From NCBI RefSeq assembly GCF_022819085.1, contig NZ_JALHAG010000010.1, positions 1 to 64,000 on the forward strand: DNA of 64,000 bases, read 5' to 3'. The stretch comes from Planococcus ruber (GTDB lineage Bacteria; Bacillota; Bacilli; Bacillales_A; Planococcaceae). A program made the translations under genes and the position numbers. The notes below the pieces were generated by a model. The model was not told the origin of the DNA and searched no databases. It was given only the letters and a program-made list of their open reading frames with translations. This document shows, piece after piece, positions 21,640 through 33,047 of this stretch (its first letter is position 1; the number at the start of each line of letters is the position of its first letter).

Positions 21640-21732
21640 ATTATACAAAAGAAAAAAGAATTCCGCAAGTGTTTCCACGAAATTCTTTTCAATTCGCTTT
21701 TATTAGTATAACAGGATTTTTGGAGAGTTCAA
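21640..21732 (-). promoter_or_regulatory. Two sigma-A promoters of the S10 operon
   Basis: P1: TTGAAC (21727-21732) and TATACT (21705-21710), 16 bp apart. P2: TTGCGG (21663-21668) and TATAAT (21640-21645), 17 bp apart. In B. subtilis the S10 operon is read mainly through from the str region; here unrelated genes intervene, so dedicated promoters are needed. Confidence 0.75.
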
Positions 21733-21763
21733 CACATACGCTAATAGTCCGAACATTTTAATC

Positions 21764-23089
21764 TTAAGCGAGTAACATGACGGCAATCCAGCCAAACATT
21801 ACGAGCGGAATATTGTAGTGGATAAAGGTTGGCACGCATGTATCCCAAATATGATTGTGCTGTCCGTCCGCGTTCAGTCCGGCAGTCGGCCCGAGCGTTG
21901 AATCGGATGCCGGTGATCCCGCGTCTCCAAGCGCTCCCGCTGTGCCGATTAAAGCGATGATGGCAATTGTTGAGAATCCGAACTCCATGCTAAGCGGCAC
22001 GAAGATAGCAGCGATGATCGGGATGGTAGCAAATGATGAACCGATGCCCATCGTAACGACTAACCCGACGATCAGCATGACGAGCGCAGCGACTCCTTTA
22101 TTGCCTGCAAATAAATCCGCGACGCTTTCGACGAGCGGCTCCACCGCTCCTGTTGCTTGGATGACAGAAGCAAATCCGTTGGCAGAAATCATGACGAAGC
22201 CGATGAAGGCCATCATCCGCATTCCAGCTGTCAGTACGTCGTCCGCTTCGCGCCACTTCATCGCTCCGAACAGATAAAGGACTACGATGCCGGCAAGCGC
22301 TCCGATGAGCATCGAATCCGTTTCGATCTGCCCGTATAGCGCCGCCGCAAGCGCAAGGACTGTCACCACGATATCTTTCTTCGAAGCGACCTTGTTTGGA
22401 GTTTCTTCTATAATACTTGTTGTCGGTTCATGATAGTCTCGCGGCTTGCGATAAGAAATGAATACCGTTACGGCTAAACCGATGACCATGCCCCCTACCG
22501 GAATCGCCATCGCTCTCGGAATATCGGCCATGTCAATCGGCAAACCGGCAAGCTCCATTTGCTTCGCGATGATTTCGTGGAACAATAAACCAAAGCCATA
22601 AGGCAATAAAATATACGGAGCGGTCAAACCGAATGTCAAAACGGAAGCGATCAAGCGGCGGTCGATCCGCAGTTCGTTTAAAATGTGCAAAATCGGCGGA
22701 ACCAATAATGGGATAAACGCGATATGAATCGGGATGACGTTTTGGGAAAAGATTGCCATAACGAGCAAAGCCAAAATGATCAGCGCCTTTGCCAGGTTTT
22801 GCCGGGTCGCTTCTCCTTCTTTATTGACCAGCTTTAATACACTACCCACCAGAAGCTCCGGGATTCCCGTTCTCGAAATAGCCACTGCAAATCCGCCGAG
22901 CATGGCGTAGCTGAGAGCAATGGTTGCCCCTGCCCCTAATCCGTCGGTAAATGATGACACGGTATCCATAAATGATAAACCGCCGCTGACTCCACCTGCG
23001 AGCGCTCCGATCAATAGGGCAAAGACTACATTGACCCGCAGCAAGCTCAATACAAGCATAACCAGGACAGCAACAATAACTGCATTCAT
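21764..23089 (-). CDS. Na+/H+ antiporter family transporter (YuiF-like)
   Basis: 441 residues and about eleven hydrophobic segments. The start MNAVIVAVLVMLVLSLLRVN and the motif GTAGALGDAGSPASDSTLGP identify the YuiF/NhaC-superfamily (ion transporter clan) proteins annotated as Na+/H+ antiporters; some relatives move amino acids, so the substrate is uncertain. The polar GDAGSPASDS stretch (about 393-402) probably lines the transport path. Start ATG at 23089 after AAAGGAG. It stands alone between the leuD terminator and the S10 promoters, and its leader carries a small palindrome and a hairpin overlapping the ribosome-binding site. Confidence 0.8.
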   Translation of the reverse strand: MNAVIVAVLVMLVLSLLRVNVVFALLIGALAGGVSGGLSFMDTVSSFTDGLGAGATIALSYAMLGGFAVAISRTGIPELLVGSVLKLVNKEGEATRQNLAKALIILALLVMAIFSQNVIPIHIAFIPLLVPPILHILNELRIDRRLIASVLTFGLTAPYILLPYGFGLLFHEIIAKQMELAGLPIDMADIPRAMAIPVGGMVIGLAVTVFISYRKPRDYHEPTTSIIEETPNKVASKKDIVVTVLALAAALYGQIETDSMLIGALAGIVVLYLFGAMKWREADDVLTAGMRMMAFIGFVMISANGFASVIQATGAVEPLVESVADLFAGNKGVAALVMLIVGLVVTMGIGSSFATIPIIAAIFVPLSMEFGFSTIAIIALIGTAGALGDAGSPASDSTLGPTAGLNADGQHNHIWDTCVPTFIHYNIPLVMFGWIAVMLLA

Positions 23090-23093
23090 AATA

Positions 23094-23164
23094 TTTTCTC
23101 CTTTAGTTTGCTAAAGCGTTAAAGTATACACTTTAAATTAACAAATCCTTTATTGCCTTGTCAA
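23094..23164 (-). promoter_or_regulatory. Promoter region and RBS hairpin of the antiporter gene
   Basis: TTGACA (23159-23164) lies 17 bp from a weak TTAATT; an alternative -10 TATACT sits in the palindrome TTAAAG-N6-CTTTAA (23119-23136). Downstream, CTTTAG-CAAA-CTAAAG (23101-23116) forms a hairpin whose 3' arm includes the start of the AAAGGAG ribosome-binding site. This suggests a repressor operator and possible translational control. Confidence 0.45.
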
Positions 23165-23250
23165 CACGTAATGCTGCTCATTCTCAATGAAGCAAAAGTC
23201 TGAAAAATCTTAGACGCTCTTTACTCTTAGTAATCCCTTTTTCAGGCATA

Positions 23251-23284
23251 CAAAAACCCTTCATTTATTCATGAAGGGTTTTTG
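23251..23284 (-). terminator. Terminator of the ilv-leu operon
   Basis: A 13 bp stem (AAAAACCCTTCAT and complement) with an 8-base loop, T-rich on both strands. It ends the operon 5 bp after leuD and could also stop transcription from the other side. Confidence 0.85.
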
Positions 23285-23288
23285 TGGA

Positions 23289-23879
23289 TTATGCTTGCTG
23301 CTGTTTTTGCTCATAGGCGGAAATATATGAATCGTATTGAATCGTCAAGGCGATTTCATCCCATCCTTTTAGCAGCATTTCTTTCCAATATGGATCAATC
23401 GAAAATGCATAGCGGCTTCCGTCTTGTCCAGTGACGGTCTGCTCTTCCAAATTGATGTCTAATTGAAAAACTTCCTGCTGGCCTTTCCGAATCAATTCAT
23501 CGACTTCCTGTTCTTCTAAGCGAATCGGCAAAATTCCATTTTTTACGCAGTTATTATAGAAGATATCGGCATAGCTCGGTGCAATGACGACGCGGAACCC
23601 GTAATCGAGAATGGCCCACGGGGCATGTTCGCGTGAAGATCCGCAGCCAAAATTCTCTTGCGCCACTAAAATTTCCGAGCCTTGGAAGCGCGGATCATTC
23701 AACACAAATTCTTGGATCGGCGAACCATCCGGATGGAATCGCCAGTGGTAGAATAAATACTTGCCAAAGCCGGTGCGTTCAATGCGCTTCAGAAACTCTT
23801 TTGAAATGATTTGATCGGTATCCACGTTTTTACGGTCAAGCGGCGTCATGACGCTTGTGATTTTATTGATCGGTTCCAT
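23289..23879 (-). CDS. leuD: 3-isopropylmalate dehydratase small subunit
   Basis: 196 residues, the swivelling aconitase domain that with LeuC converts 2-isopropylmalate to 3-isopropylmalate in leucine synthesis. The signature NFGCGSSREHAPWA is clear. Last gene of the ilv-leu operon, 19 bp after leuC. Confidence 0.97.
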   Translation of the reverse strand: MEPINKITSVMTPLDRKNVDTDQIISKEFLKRIERTGFGKYLFYHWRFHPDGSPIQEFVLNDPRFQGSEILVAQENFGCGSSREHAPWAILDYGFRVVIAPSYADIFYNNCVKNGILPIRLEEQEVDELIRKGQQEVFQLDINLEEQTVTGQDGSRYAFSIDPYWKEMLLKGWDEIALTIQYDSYISAYEQKQQQA

Positions 23880-23898
23880 GTTATTGCCTCCTTGTCTC

Positions 23899-25317
23899 TC
23901 ACGCTGTCGGTACCGGTTCCTTCATATAATTGCGGACATCGGTCAGATGGCCTTCGATCGCAGCAGCTGCGGCCATTACCGGACTGACAAGATGCGTCAT
24001 CGAACCCGCGCCTTGGCGCCCTTCGAAATTCCGGTTGGATGTAGAAGCGCAGCGTTCTCCTGCAGGCACGGCGTCATCGTTCATCGCCAAGCACATGCTG
24101 CATCCTGTTTCCCGCCATTCAAATCCAGCCTCTAGGAAAATCCGGTCGAGCCCTTCTGCTTCGGCAGCCCGTTTCACCGATTCTGAACCCGGCACCACAA
24201 TCGCCGTAACGGAAGGATGGACTTTTTTGCCGGCAATGATCTCACTTGCTGCGCGCAAATCTCCAATCCGGGCATTGGTGCAAGATCCAATAAAGACGTG
24301 CTGGATTTCAATCGAAGAGAGCGGTGCCCCTTCTTCAAGCTGCATATACGCCAGCGCCTGTTTTAATGCCTCCCGGTCTGCCGGATCTTCGTAGTCCGTT
24401 GCATATGGGACATGCTCCGCAATCCCAGAGCCCATTGACGGGTTCGTTCCCCATGTAACGAAAGGAGAAATTTCATCTGCATGAATGGTGCGTGTTGCAT
24501 CGTACGCTGCACCTTCATCTGTCGCCAGCGCTAACCACTTGGCTGCCGCTCTGTCAAACGCCTCTCCTTGCGGCACATGTCTGCGCCCTCTCAAATACTC
24601 AATCGTTGTTTCATCCGGGCTGATCAATCCTGCACGCGCTCCTGCTTCAATTGACATATTGCAAATGGTCATGCGTTCTTCCATTGAAAGGCTTCGGATC
24701 GCTTCTCCCGTATATTCCACGATATGACCTGTGCCCAAATCCACCCCGTATTTAGAAATGATTGCTAAAATCACATCTTTTGCGGAAACGCCAAATCCAA
24801 GTTCTCCGTCAATGCGGATCTGCATCGTTTTCGGTTTTGATTGCCAAAGCGTTTGAGTAGAAAGCACGTGTTCTACTTCACTCGTACCGATGCCGAACGC
24901 AAGAGCCCCAAACGCACCGTGGGTTGACGTGTGGCTATCGCCGCAGACAATCGTTTTCCCGGGCTGCGTCAGTCCAAGCTCCGGTCCGATTACATGCACG
25001 ATGCCCTGGTCCGGATGGTTGATGCCGGCAAGCGGTACACCGAACTCTTCGCAGTTTTCCTGCAAAGTTTTGATTTGCTTGCGGGAAATGGGATCTTTGA
25101 TCGTCTCCCGGTTCCGCGTCGGTACGTTATGGTCCATCGTCGCAAAGCACAAATCCGGACGGCGCACTTTCCGCCCGTTTAGCCGCAGCCCCTCAAAGGC
25201 CTGAGGAGAAGTGACTTCGTGCAATAAATGAAGGTCAATATAGAGAAGATCCGGTTTCCCTGCTTCTTCAAAGACAATATGTTGTTCCCAAATCTTTTCA
25301 ATAATCGTTTTTGCCAT
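23899..25317 (-). CDS. leuC: 3-isopropylmalate dehydratase large subunit
   Basis: 472 residues, aconitase superfamily. The 4Fe-4S ligands are the Cys in [10 protein letters not shown] and the two in CSMCLAMN. Substrate-binding segments such as DHNVPT and [12 protein letters not shown] are intact. It works as a heterodimer with LeuD in the cytosol. Order leuA-leuB-leuC-leuD matches B. subtilis. Confidence 0.98.
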   Translation of the reverse strand: MAKTIIEKIWEQHIVFEEAGKPDLLYIDLHLLHEVTSPQAFEGLRLNGRKVRRPDLCFATMDHNVPTRNRETIKDPISRKQIKTLQENCEEFGVPLAGINHPDQGIVHVIGPELGLTQPGKTIVCGDSHTSTHGAFGALAFGIGTSEVEHVLSTQTLWQSKPKTMQIRIDGELGFGVSAKDVILAIISKYGVDLGTGHIVEYTGEAIRSLSMEERMTICNMSIEAGARAGLISPDETTIEYLRGRRHVPQGEAFDRAAAKWLALATDEGAAYDATRTIHADEISPFVTWGTNPSMGSGIAEHVPYATDYEDPADREALKQALAYMQLEEGAPLSSIEIQHVFIGSCTNARIGDLRAASEIIAGKKVHPSVTAIVVPGSESVKRAAEAEGLDRIFLEAGFEWRETGCSMCLAMNDDAVPAGERCASTSNRNFEGRQGAGSMTHLVSPVMAAAAAIEGHLTDVRNYMKEPVPTA

Positions 25318-25335
25318 TTTTACCGCTCCTCTACC

Positions 25336-26436
25336 TTAGACATAGGAATACATGATATGTTCTGACACCAATTCACGCTCTAGCTCTTCGATCACTTTTT
25401 CAACAAAGCGTTCGGTTGAAACGACGCGTTTTCCTGCCCCTGACAAATCGCCTGTGCAATAGCCGTCTTCCAAGACACTCATGACAGCTTCTTCGATTGT
25501 CGCCGCTTCTGTGTGCATGCCGAACGAATGGCGCAGCATCATCGCTGCCGACAAAATAGCTGCAGATGGGTTGGCTTTATTTTGTCCGGCAATGTCCGGT
25601 GCTGAGCCGTGTACCGGTTCGTAAAGGCCGTAACCGTCTGAACGGACGCTTGCAGATGGCAGCATGCCAAGTGATCCCGTGATCACCGAAGCTTCATCAC
25701 TCAAAATGTCGCCGAACATATTCTCTGTCACCATGACATCAAATGCCCGAGGATCGGTGATCAATTTCATCGCGGCCGAATCGACCAGCATATGCTCTAC
25801 TTCCACGTCGGGATAGAATGCTTTACGCTCTTCTACAACTTCTCGCCAAAGCTTGCTCGTCTCCAATACATTGGCTTTATCGACCGATGTCACTTTTCCT
25901 CTTCGGCCGCGGGCGATTTCAAATGCCTGATCCACAATCCGCTCGATTTCCTGTCGGGTATATACAAGCGTATCCACCGCTGCTTTTTCTGTCCGGCGTT
26001 TCGGTTCCCCAAAATACAAACCGCTTGTCAATTCACGGACAATCACCATGTCCACTTCTTTTGCCACTTCTTCTTTTAATGGAGACGATCCAAGCAATGC
26101 AGGCACCGCCTTCACCGGCCGGATATTTGCGAATAAATCAAAATGCTTTCGGATATTCAGCAATCCTTTTTCCGGACGCTGATGCGCAGGATTCTTGTCC
26201 CATTTCGGGCCTCCGACAGCACCAAGGAGGATCGCGTCGCTTGCCTCACATGCTGCGATGGTTTCGTCCGGAAGCGGCGTGCCATGCGCATCTACCGCAC
26301 TGCCCCCGATTGACGCGTGCTTTAAATGAAAAGTATGCCCATAACGCATTGCAATGGATTGCAGCACTTTTACCGCCGCTTCTGTTACTTCTGGTCCGAT
26401 TCCGTCTCCTGGCAATACCGCTATTGTTTTTTTCAT
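25336..26436 (-). CDS. leuB: 3-isopropylmalate dehydrogenase
   Basis: 366 residues. NAD-dependent oxidative decarboxylation of 3-isopropylmalate to 2-oxoisocaproate. Start MKKTIAVLPGDGIGPEV; the metal-binding and active-site regions (RELTSGLYFGEP and GSLGMLPSASV) and the NAD site (EPVHGSAPDIAGQNKANP) are present. It lies 31 bp after leuA. Confidence 0.98.
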   Translation of the reverse strand: MKKTIAVLPGDGIGPEVTEAAVKVLQSIAMRYGHTFHLKHASIGGSAVDAHGTPLPDETIAACEASDAILLGAVGGPKWDKNPAHQRPEKGLLNIRKHFDLFANIRPVKAVPALLGSSPLKEEVAKEVDMVIVRELTSGLYFGEPKRRTEKAAVDTLVYTRQEIERIVDQAFEIARGRRGKVTSVDKANVLETSKLWREVVEERKAFYPDVEVEHMLVDSAAMKLITDPRAFDVMVTENMFGDILSDEASVITGSLGMLPSASVRSDGYGLYEPVHGSAPDIAGQNKANPSAAILSAAMMLRHSFGMHTEAATIEEAVMSVLEDGYCTGDLSGAGKRVVSTERFVEKVIEELERELVSEHIMYSYV

Positions 26437-26467
26437 TTTAAATTCCTCCTCTTTCGATTGATCCGTT

Positions 26468-29063
<2,596 letters not shown>

Positions 29064-29576
29064 TTACAAAATCGATAATTGTGCTGTATGTGTTTTCTGG
29101 GTTTCACGAACAAACGCAGATACGCCGGTTCTCGTTAACTCCTTGATGCCATAAGGCCGCATTAAATCAATAAAGGCTTCAATTTTCTCGGGATCGCCGG
29201 CCACTTGGAAGGTGGTCACGTTTTTGCTCATATCCACTACCGTTGCCCGGAACGGTTCAACGATGCTGTAGATTTCATTTCTTGCTGCCGGCGGCGTGAC
29301 CACTTTGATTAACGCGAGTTCTCTCATCACCATCGCTTTGTCGGTGATATCATTTACCTTGATCACGTCAATTTGCTTTTGAAGCTGCTTTAATAACTGC
29401 TCCAGCTTGCCTTCATCTTCCACATTCACGACAAAGGTCATTTTTGACATTCCGGGCTGCTCGGTATGTCCGACTGAAATGCTTTCAATATTGAACTGCC
29501 TTTTCATCAAAAGCCCTGTCACCCGATTTAAAACGCCGCTTTGGTTGATTACCGTTGTTGTGATGACTCGTTTCAT
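29064..29576 (-). CDS. ilvN: Acetolactate synthase small (regulatory) subunit
   Basis: 170 residues. An N-terminal ACT domain ([26 protein letters not shown]) binds valine and activates the catalytic subunit; the C-terminal half is the standard ALS small-subunit domain. The ATG overlaps the ilvB stop by four bases, so the two subunits are translationally coupled. The homologue is called ilvH in B. subtilis. Confidence 0.96.
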   Translation of the reverse strand: MKRVITTTVINQSGVLNRVTGLLMKRQFNIESISVGHTEQPGMSKMTFVVNVEDEGKLEQLLKQLQKQIDVIKVNDITDKAMVMRELALIKVVTPPAARNEIYSIVEPFRATVVDMSKNVTTFQVAGDPEKIEAFIDLMRPYGIKELTRTGVSAFVRETQKTHTAQLSIL

Positions 29577-31300
29577 TCGATTTTCACCCCGATCATTTCA
29601 TTCAGCCCTTTGCCTGGTGCAACCATTGGATAAACGCATTCCATCTGAACCACTCGGCAATCAATTAAAGCCGGTTCATTTGAAGCGAACGCCTCTGCAA
29701 AAACCGCTTCCGCTTCTTCTAGCGTTTCGACTTTATACCCTGGCACATCATATGCCTGAGCCAACTTCACGAAATTTGGCTGCACATGGATCAGAGACTG
29801 CGAATACCGTTCCTCGTAGAACGTTTCTTGCCATTGCCGGACCATTCCAAGGCTTTGATTGTTCAAAATGATGATTTTCACTGGAAGCCGCAATTCCTGC
29901 AGCAGCGATAACTCCTGAAGTGTCATTTGGAAACCCGCATCTCCGACAATGGAAATGACTTGGTCATTCGGTCTTGCAAGCTGGGCGCCGATGGCTGCCG
30001 GGAAACCGAATCCCATCGTCCCAAGGCCGCCAGACGTTACCCAGTTGTGCGGATGATTGAATTTATAATATTGGGCCGTCCACATCTGATGCTGACCGAC
30101 GTCTGTCGTCACGATCGCATCTCCTTTAGTCAACCGCTGGATCAATTCAACCGCTTGTTGTGGAAGAATGCCTTTTTCTTCATCCACTTTGTAGCAAAGC
30201 GGATATTCTTCTGAGTTTGCGGTCAGCTTGTTTAGCCATTCCGCTTTTTCTGAGGTTTCGAAGTTTTGTTCCAGCAATGCTTTTAACGCCTCTTTTGCAT
30301 CCGCTACAATCGGAATCGCCGTCGGCACGTTTTTGCCGATTTCTGCCGGGTCAATATCTACATGAATCACTTTGGCGTTCGGAGCAAAATGTGCTAGGTG
30401 GCCTGTCAGACGATCATCAAAGCGGGCTCCAATATTCAACAACACATCACATTCGCAAATCGCGGTATTCGCGGTATACGTTCCGTGCATTCCAGCCATC
30501 CCAAGAAATAAAGGATGATTTCCTTCTACCGTGCCAAGCCCGAGCAATGTGTTCGTTATCGGAATTTGATGCCGTTCAATAAATTCTTTTAGCTCTTCCG
30601 TGGCTTGAGCTGCAAGTACCCCTGCACCCGCCAAGATCAAAGGCTTTTCAGCTTTTGATAAAAGCTGGACTGCTTTCTGGATTTGCAGGTAATTTGGATG
30701 CGTCGTCGGCTGATAGCCCGGAAGATTTACTTCTGATTGTTCTTCATGGCCCTTAAACAGTGCATTTGAGATGTCTTTTGGAACATCTACCACTACCGGT
30801 CCTGGCCGCCCCGTAGAAGCGATATAAAAAGCTTCTTTGATAATCCGCGGGAAATCTTCCACATTTTTTACTTGGTAATTATGCTTTGTAATCGGTTGTG
30901 TAATGCCGATGATATCGGCTTCTTGGAAAGCATCTGTCCCGATGACGGTGCTGGCAACTTGTCCGGTAAATACAACCAACGGCAGCGAATCCAACATCGC
31001 ATCTGCAATTCCGGTTACCAGGTTCGTGGCTCCCGGCCCTGAAGTTGCAATCACCACTCCCGGTTTTCCTGACACCCGAGCATATCCTTCAGCGGCATGG
31101 ATGGCACCTTGCTCATGTCGTGCAAGCACATGCCGGATCGGGTTTCGATGCAAAGCATCGTAAATCGGCAGCACCGCTCCTCCAGGGTAACCAAAGATGA
31201 TGTCCACACCTTGCTCTTTCAAAGATTGAATCAGGATATCAGCCCCACTGCCTTTCAGTTTCTGTTCTGCTTTTTCTTCCACTTCTACATTTACTCCCAA
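29573..31300 (-). CDS. ilvB: Acetolactate synthase large (catalytic) subunit
   Basis: 575 residues. Thiamine-diphosphate- and FAD-dependent enzyme that makes acetolactate or acetohydroxybutyrate. Catalytic Glu63 in [15 protein letters not shown] motif [12 protein letters not shown] through NN. The start is TTG at 31300, eight bases after AGGAGG, with no better ATG. First gene after the T-box; biosynthetic (anabolic) type, as shown by ilvN and ilvC next to it. Confidence 0.97.
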   Translation of the reverse strand: MGVNVEVEEKAEQKLKGSGADILIQSLKEQGVDIIFGYPGGAVLPIYDALHRNPIRHVLARHEQGAIHAAEGYARVSGKPGVVIATSGPGATNLVTGIADAMLDSLPLVVFTGQVASTVIGTDAFQEADIIGITQPITKHNYQVKNVEDFPRIIKEAFYIASTGRPGPVVVDVPKDISNALFKGHEEQSEVNLPGYQPTTHPNYLQIQKAVQLLSKAEKPLILAGAGVLAAQATEELKEFIERHQIPITNTLLGLGTVEGNHPLFLGMAGMHGTYTANTAICECDVLLNIGARFDDRLTGHLAHFAPNAKVIHVDIDPAEIGKNVPTAIPIVADAKEALKALLEQNFETSEKAEWLNKLTANSEEYPLCYKVDEEKGILPQQAVELIQRLTKGDAIVTTDVGQHQMWTAQYYKFNHPHNWVTSGGLGTMGFGFPAAIGAQLARPNDQVISIVGDAGFQMTLQELSLLQELRLPVKIIILNNQSLGMVRQWQETFYEERYSQSLIHVQPNFVKLAQAYDVPGYKVETLEEAEAVFAEAFASNEPALIDCRVVQMECVYPMVAPGKGLNEMIGVKIE

Positions 31301-31335
31301 TCTTTCCGCCTCCTTTTGGATTATGTCTTCGGTAG

Positions 31336-31625
31336 AATAAAAAAAGCTTTTTCATCCTACACAAAGAAACTTGTTCTTTGTATAGGGATGAAAAAGCTTC
31401 ATGGTACCACCCTATTTCGCTGCGCAACCGCAGCCTCATGGATAAGTTGAACTTATCCTTTGATAACGATAGCTTACTCAAACCAGCTACCGGGAATGCC
31501 TAAACGGGATGAACCTTTCAGCATTCCACTCAGAGGGGATGTCGCTAATGGCAGTAATGCCGGCTTCCACCCATACCGGCTCTCTGTGATTACAAATCCC
31601 ATTAACTTTAACCTCGTCATCGAAT
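31336..31625 (-). promoter_or_regulatory. T-box riboswitch of the ilvB-leuD operon, probably Ile-specific
   Basis: All T-box parts are visible on the minus strand. Stem I has the AGAGAG/GGTGG apical motifs (about 31563-31588). The T-box sequence GGTGGTACC is at 31403-31411. A strong terminator is formed by AAGCTTTTTCATCC and its complement, ending in a T-run (31337-31400). The lower Stem I helix GAGG (31612-31615) pairs with CCTC (31533-31536), leaving GACATCC in the specifier loop. Aligned with known T-boxes the specifier is ATC (31538-31540), isoleucine. B. subtilis ilv-leu uses a leucine codon, so the specificity call is an inference. A possible -10 (TGTGATAAT) just upstream suggests its own promoter. 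Confidence 0.88.
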
Positions 31626-31639
31626 TTTTTATCTAATTA

Positions 31640-32539
31640 TCACACTACGTTTAGCTGTTCGGAATACACTTTAACGCCATCTTGCTGAACGAGTTCTCGG
31701 AATGAACCAAGCAAGTCATTCGTTACAGGACCAGGAGTTCCATCTCCAATCACTCGGCCATCTACTTTGACTACGGCGATCACTTCTGCAGCAGTTCCGG
31801 TTAAGAAGACTTCGTCCGCCACATATACGTCGTGTCTTGTAAAGACGCCTTCTTGAATGTCATATCCTTTCTCAGCAGCCACTTCCATAATGGCATTTCG
31901 AGTAATCCCTTCAAGTGCCCCGACATAACCCGGAGGCGTAAGCAATTTGTTCTTTCTAACGATGAATATATTGTCGGCCGATCCTTCTGCAACGTACCCT
32001 TGGTCGTTGAGCATAAGCGCTTCAGAAACGCCGGCAAGATTAGCTTCGATTTTCACTAGAATATTGTTCATGTAATTTAAGGATTTTACTTTTGGACTTA
32101 AGACATCTGAGCGGTTTCTTCGTGTCGCCACCGAAACAATTTCAATGCCTTTTTCGTATAATGCTTTTGGAAACAAAGATAAAGCTTCTGCAATTACAAT
32201 GACGCTTGGCTTGGAACAAGTCTGAGGATCAATTCCTAAGTTCCCGACTCCCCTTGAAACAATCAATCGAATGTAAGCATCTTTTAATTGATTTTGCTGG
32301 AGCGTTTCAACAACGAGACTTGTCATTTCTTCAAAAGTATGTGGAATTTCAAGCATGATTGATTTCGCTGAATCGTAAAGGCGCTCCAAATGTTCTTCTA
32401 ATCGGAATACGTTTCCGTTGTAAGAACGAATTCCTTCGAAGACTCCGTCTCCATATAAGAACCCATGATCATAAACCGAAACTTTCGCATCTTCCTTTTT
32501 CACAAATTCACCATTCATGTAGATCACTTGTTGTCCCAT
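31640..32539 (-). CDS. ilvE: Branched-chain amino acid aminotransferase
   Basis: 299 residues, fold-type IV PLP enzyme for the last step to Ile, Leu and Val. The PLP lysine is probably Lys152 in VKSLNYMNN; GSADNIFIVRKNKLLTPP and GVFEGIRSYNG are family signatures. The start is ATG at 32539 (MGQQVIYMNGEFV), with only a modest ribosome-binding site; longer forms run into the leader. It precedes the T-box, so it is transcribed from its own sigma-A promoter and escapes the tRNA control applied to ilvB-leuD. Confidence 0.95.
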   Translation of the reverse strand: MGQQVIYMNGEFVKKEDAKVSVYDHGFLYGDGVFEGIRSYNGNVFRLEEHLERLYDSAKSIMLEIPHTFEEMTSLVVETLQQNQLKDAYIRLIVSRGVGNLGIDPQTCSKPSVIVIAEALSLFPKALYEKGIEIVSVATRRNRSDVLSPKVKSLNYMNNILVKIEANLAGVSEALMLNDQGYVAEGSADNIFIVRKNKLLTPPGYVGALEGITRNAIMEVAAEKGYDIQEGVFTRHDVYVADEVFLTGTAAEVIAVVKVDGRVIGDGTPGPVTNDLLGSFRELVQQDGVKVYSEQLNVV

Positions 32540-32614
32540 GCTTTCCACTTCTTTCTGAAAAAGTTTTGTTTGCCTTAACGTCAAATAATTGCTTCCTGCT
32601 AGTAAATTGTTGTT

Positions 32615-32643
32615 ATCATATCGCCTATTCCAAAGGCTGTCAA
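32615..32643 (-). promoter_or_regulatory. Sigma-A promoter of ilvE
   Basis: TTGACA (32638-32643) and TATGAT (32615-32620) with exactly 17 bp between them. The spacer contains a GCCT/AGGC inverted repeat that might be an operator. Further upstream the DNA is very AT-rich and includes ATTCGAAAT, only loosely like a CodY box. Confidence 0.85.
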
Positions 32644-32783
32644 TCGCCTTTGTACGACTTTTTAGTTTATTTCGAATATTATACTTTTATGTATCCGTTT
32701 ACATTGTAGTGATACCAATGGTTTAAAGAAAAGCAAAAAAAGTAAAATTTTTTTGCACGCAATATATTACATATGCAATAAAA

Positions 32784-32822
32784 TAATTTAAGAGCAGCCA
32801 AATGGCTGCTCTTAAATTATAA
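32784..32822. terminator. Strong orphan hairpin between ilvE and IS30
   Basis: Perfect 13 bp stem (TTTAAGAGCAGCC with its complement, loop AAAT) flanked by AT-rich DNA, with T/A tracts on both sides. No gene ends nearby: ilvE starts 250 bp to the left and the IS begins 120 bp to the right. It may be the terminator of a lost gene or a shield for the ilvE promoter. The remaining stretch 32823-32943 is AT-rich and holds nothing I can identify. Confidence 0.6.
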
Positions 32823-32986
32823 AAATTTTATTTTTGATGCTAGTCCTGATCTCCAAATTTAATAAAATGATTTCAACATTTATTTTTCCTTTAACTTTAA
32901 ATAGTGAAAATGTCTTGAAGACCAATCAAACATATTTGACGAATTGTAATATTAAGTGCAACACCCTAAAAAAACAAAAAAGGGCC

Positions 32987-33047
32987 CATGACAGATTCGT
33001 GTAAAATGTAAGTTACCACACCAACACTACACGGAGGTTCTGTCATG
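32987..33047 (+). promoter_or_regulatory. Hairpin sequestering the transposase start codon
   Basis: CATGACAGA (32987-32995) pairs with TCTGTCATG (33039-33047), and inside it CGTGTA (32998-33003) pairs with TACACG (33028-33033). The ATG (33045-33047) and part of the GGAGG (33033-33037) are thus buried. The stem forms only in transcripts that begin left of 32987, so it should block translation from outside readthrough. Confidence 0.65.

Noticed and set aside
32670..32700. CodY box before ilvE
   Set aside because: The best match contains ATTCGAAAT but departs from the consensus in spacing and in several positions, so I do not call it.
32737..32950. Search for a remnant gene left of the IS30 element
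   Set aside because: The stretch is AT-rich with stops in all frames and no similarity to known families that I can recognise; only the orphan hairpin is supported.
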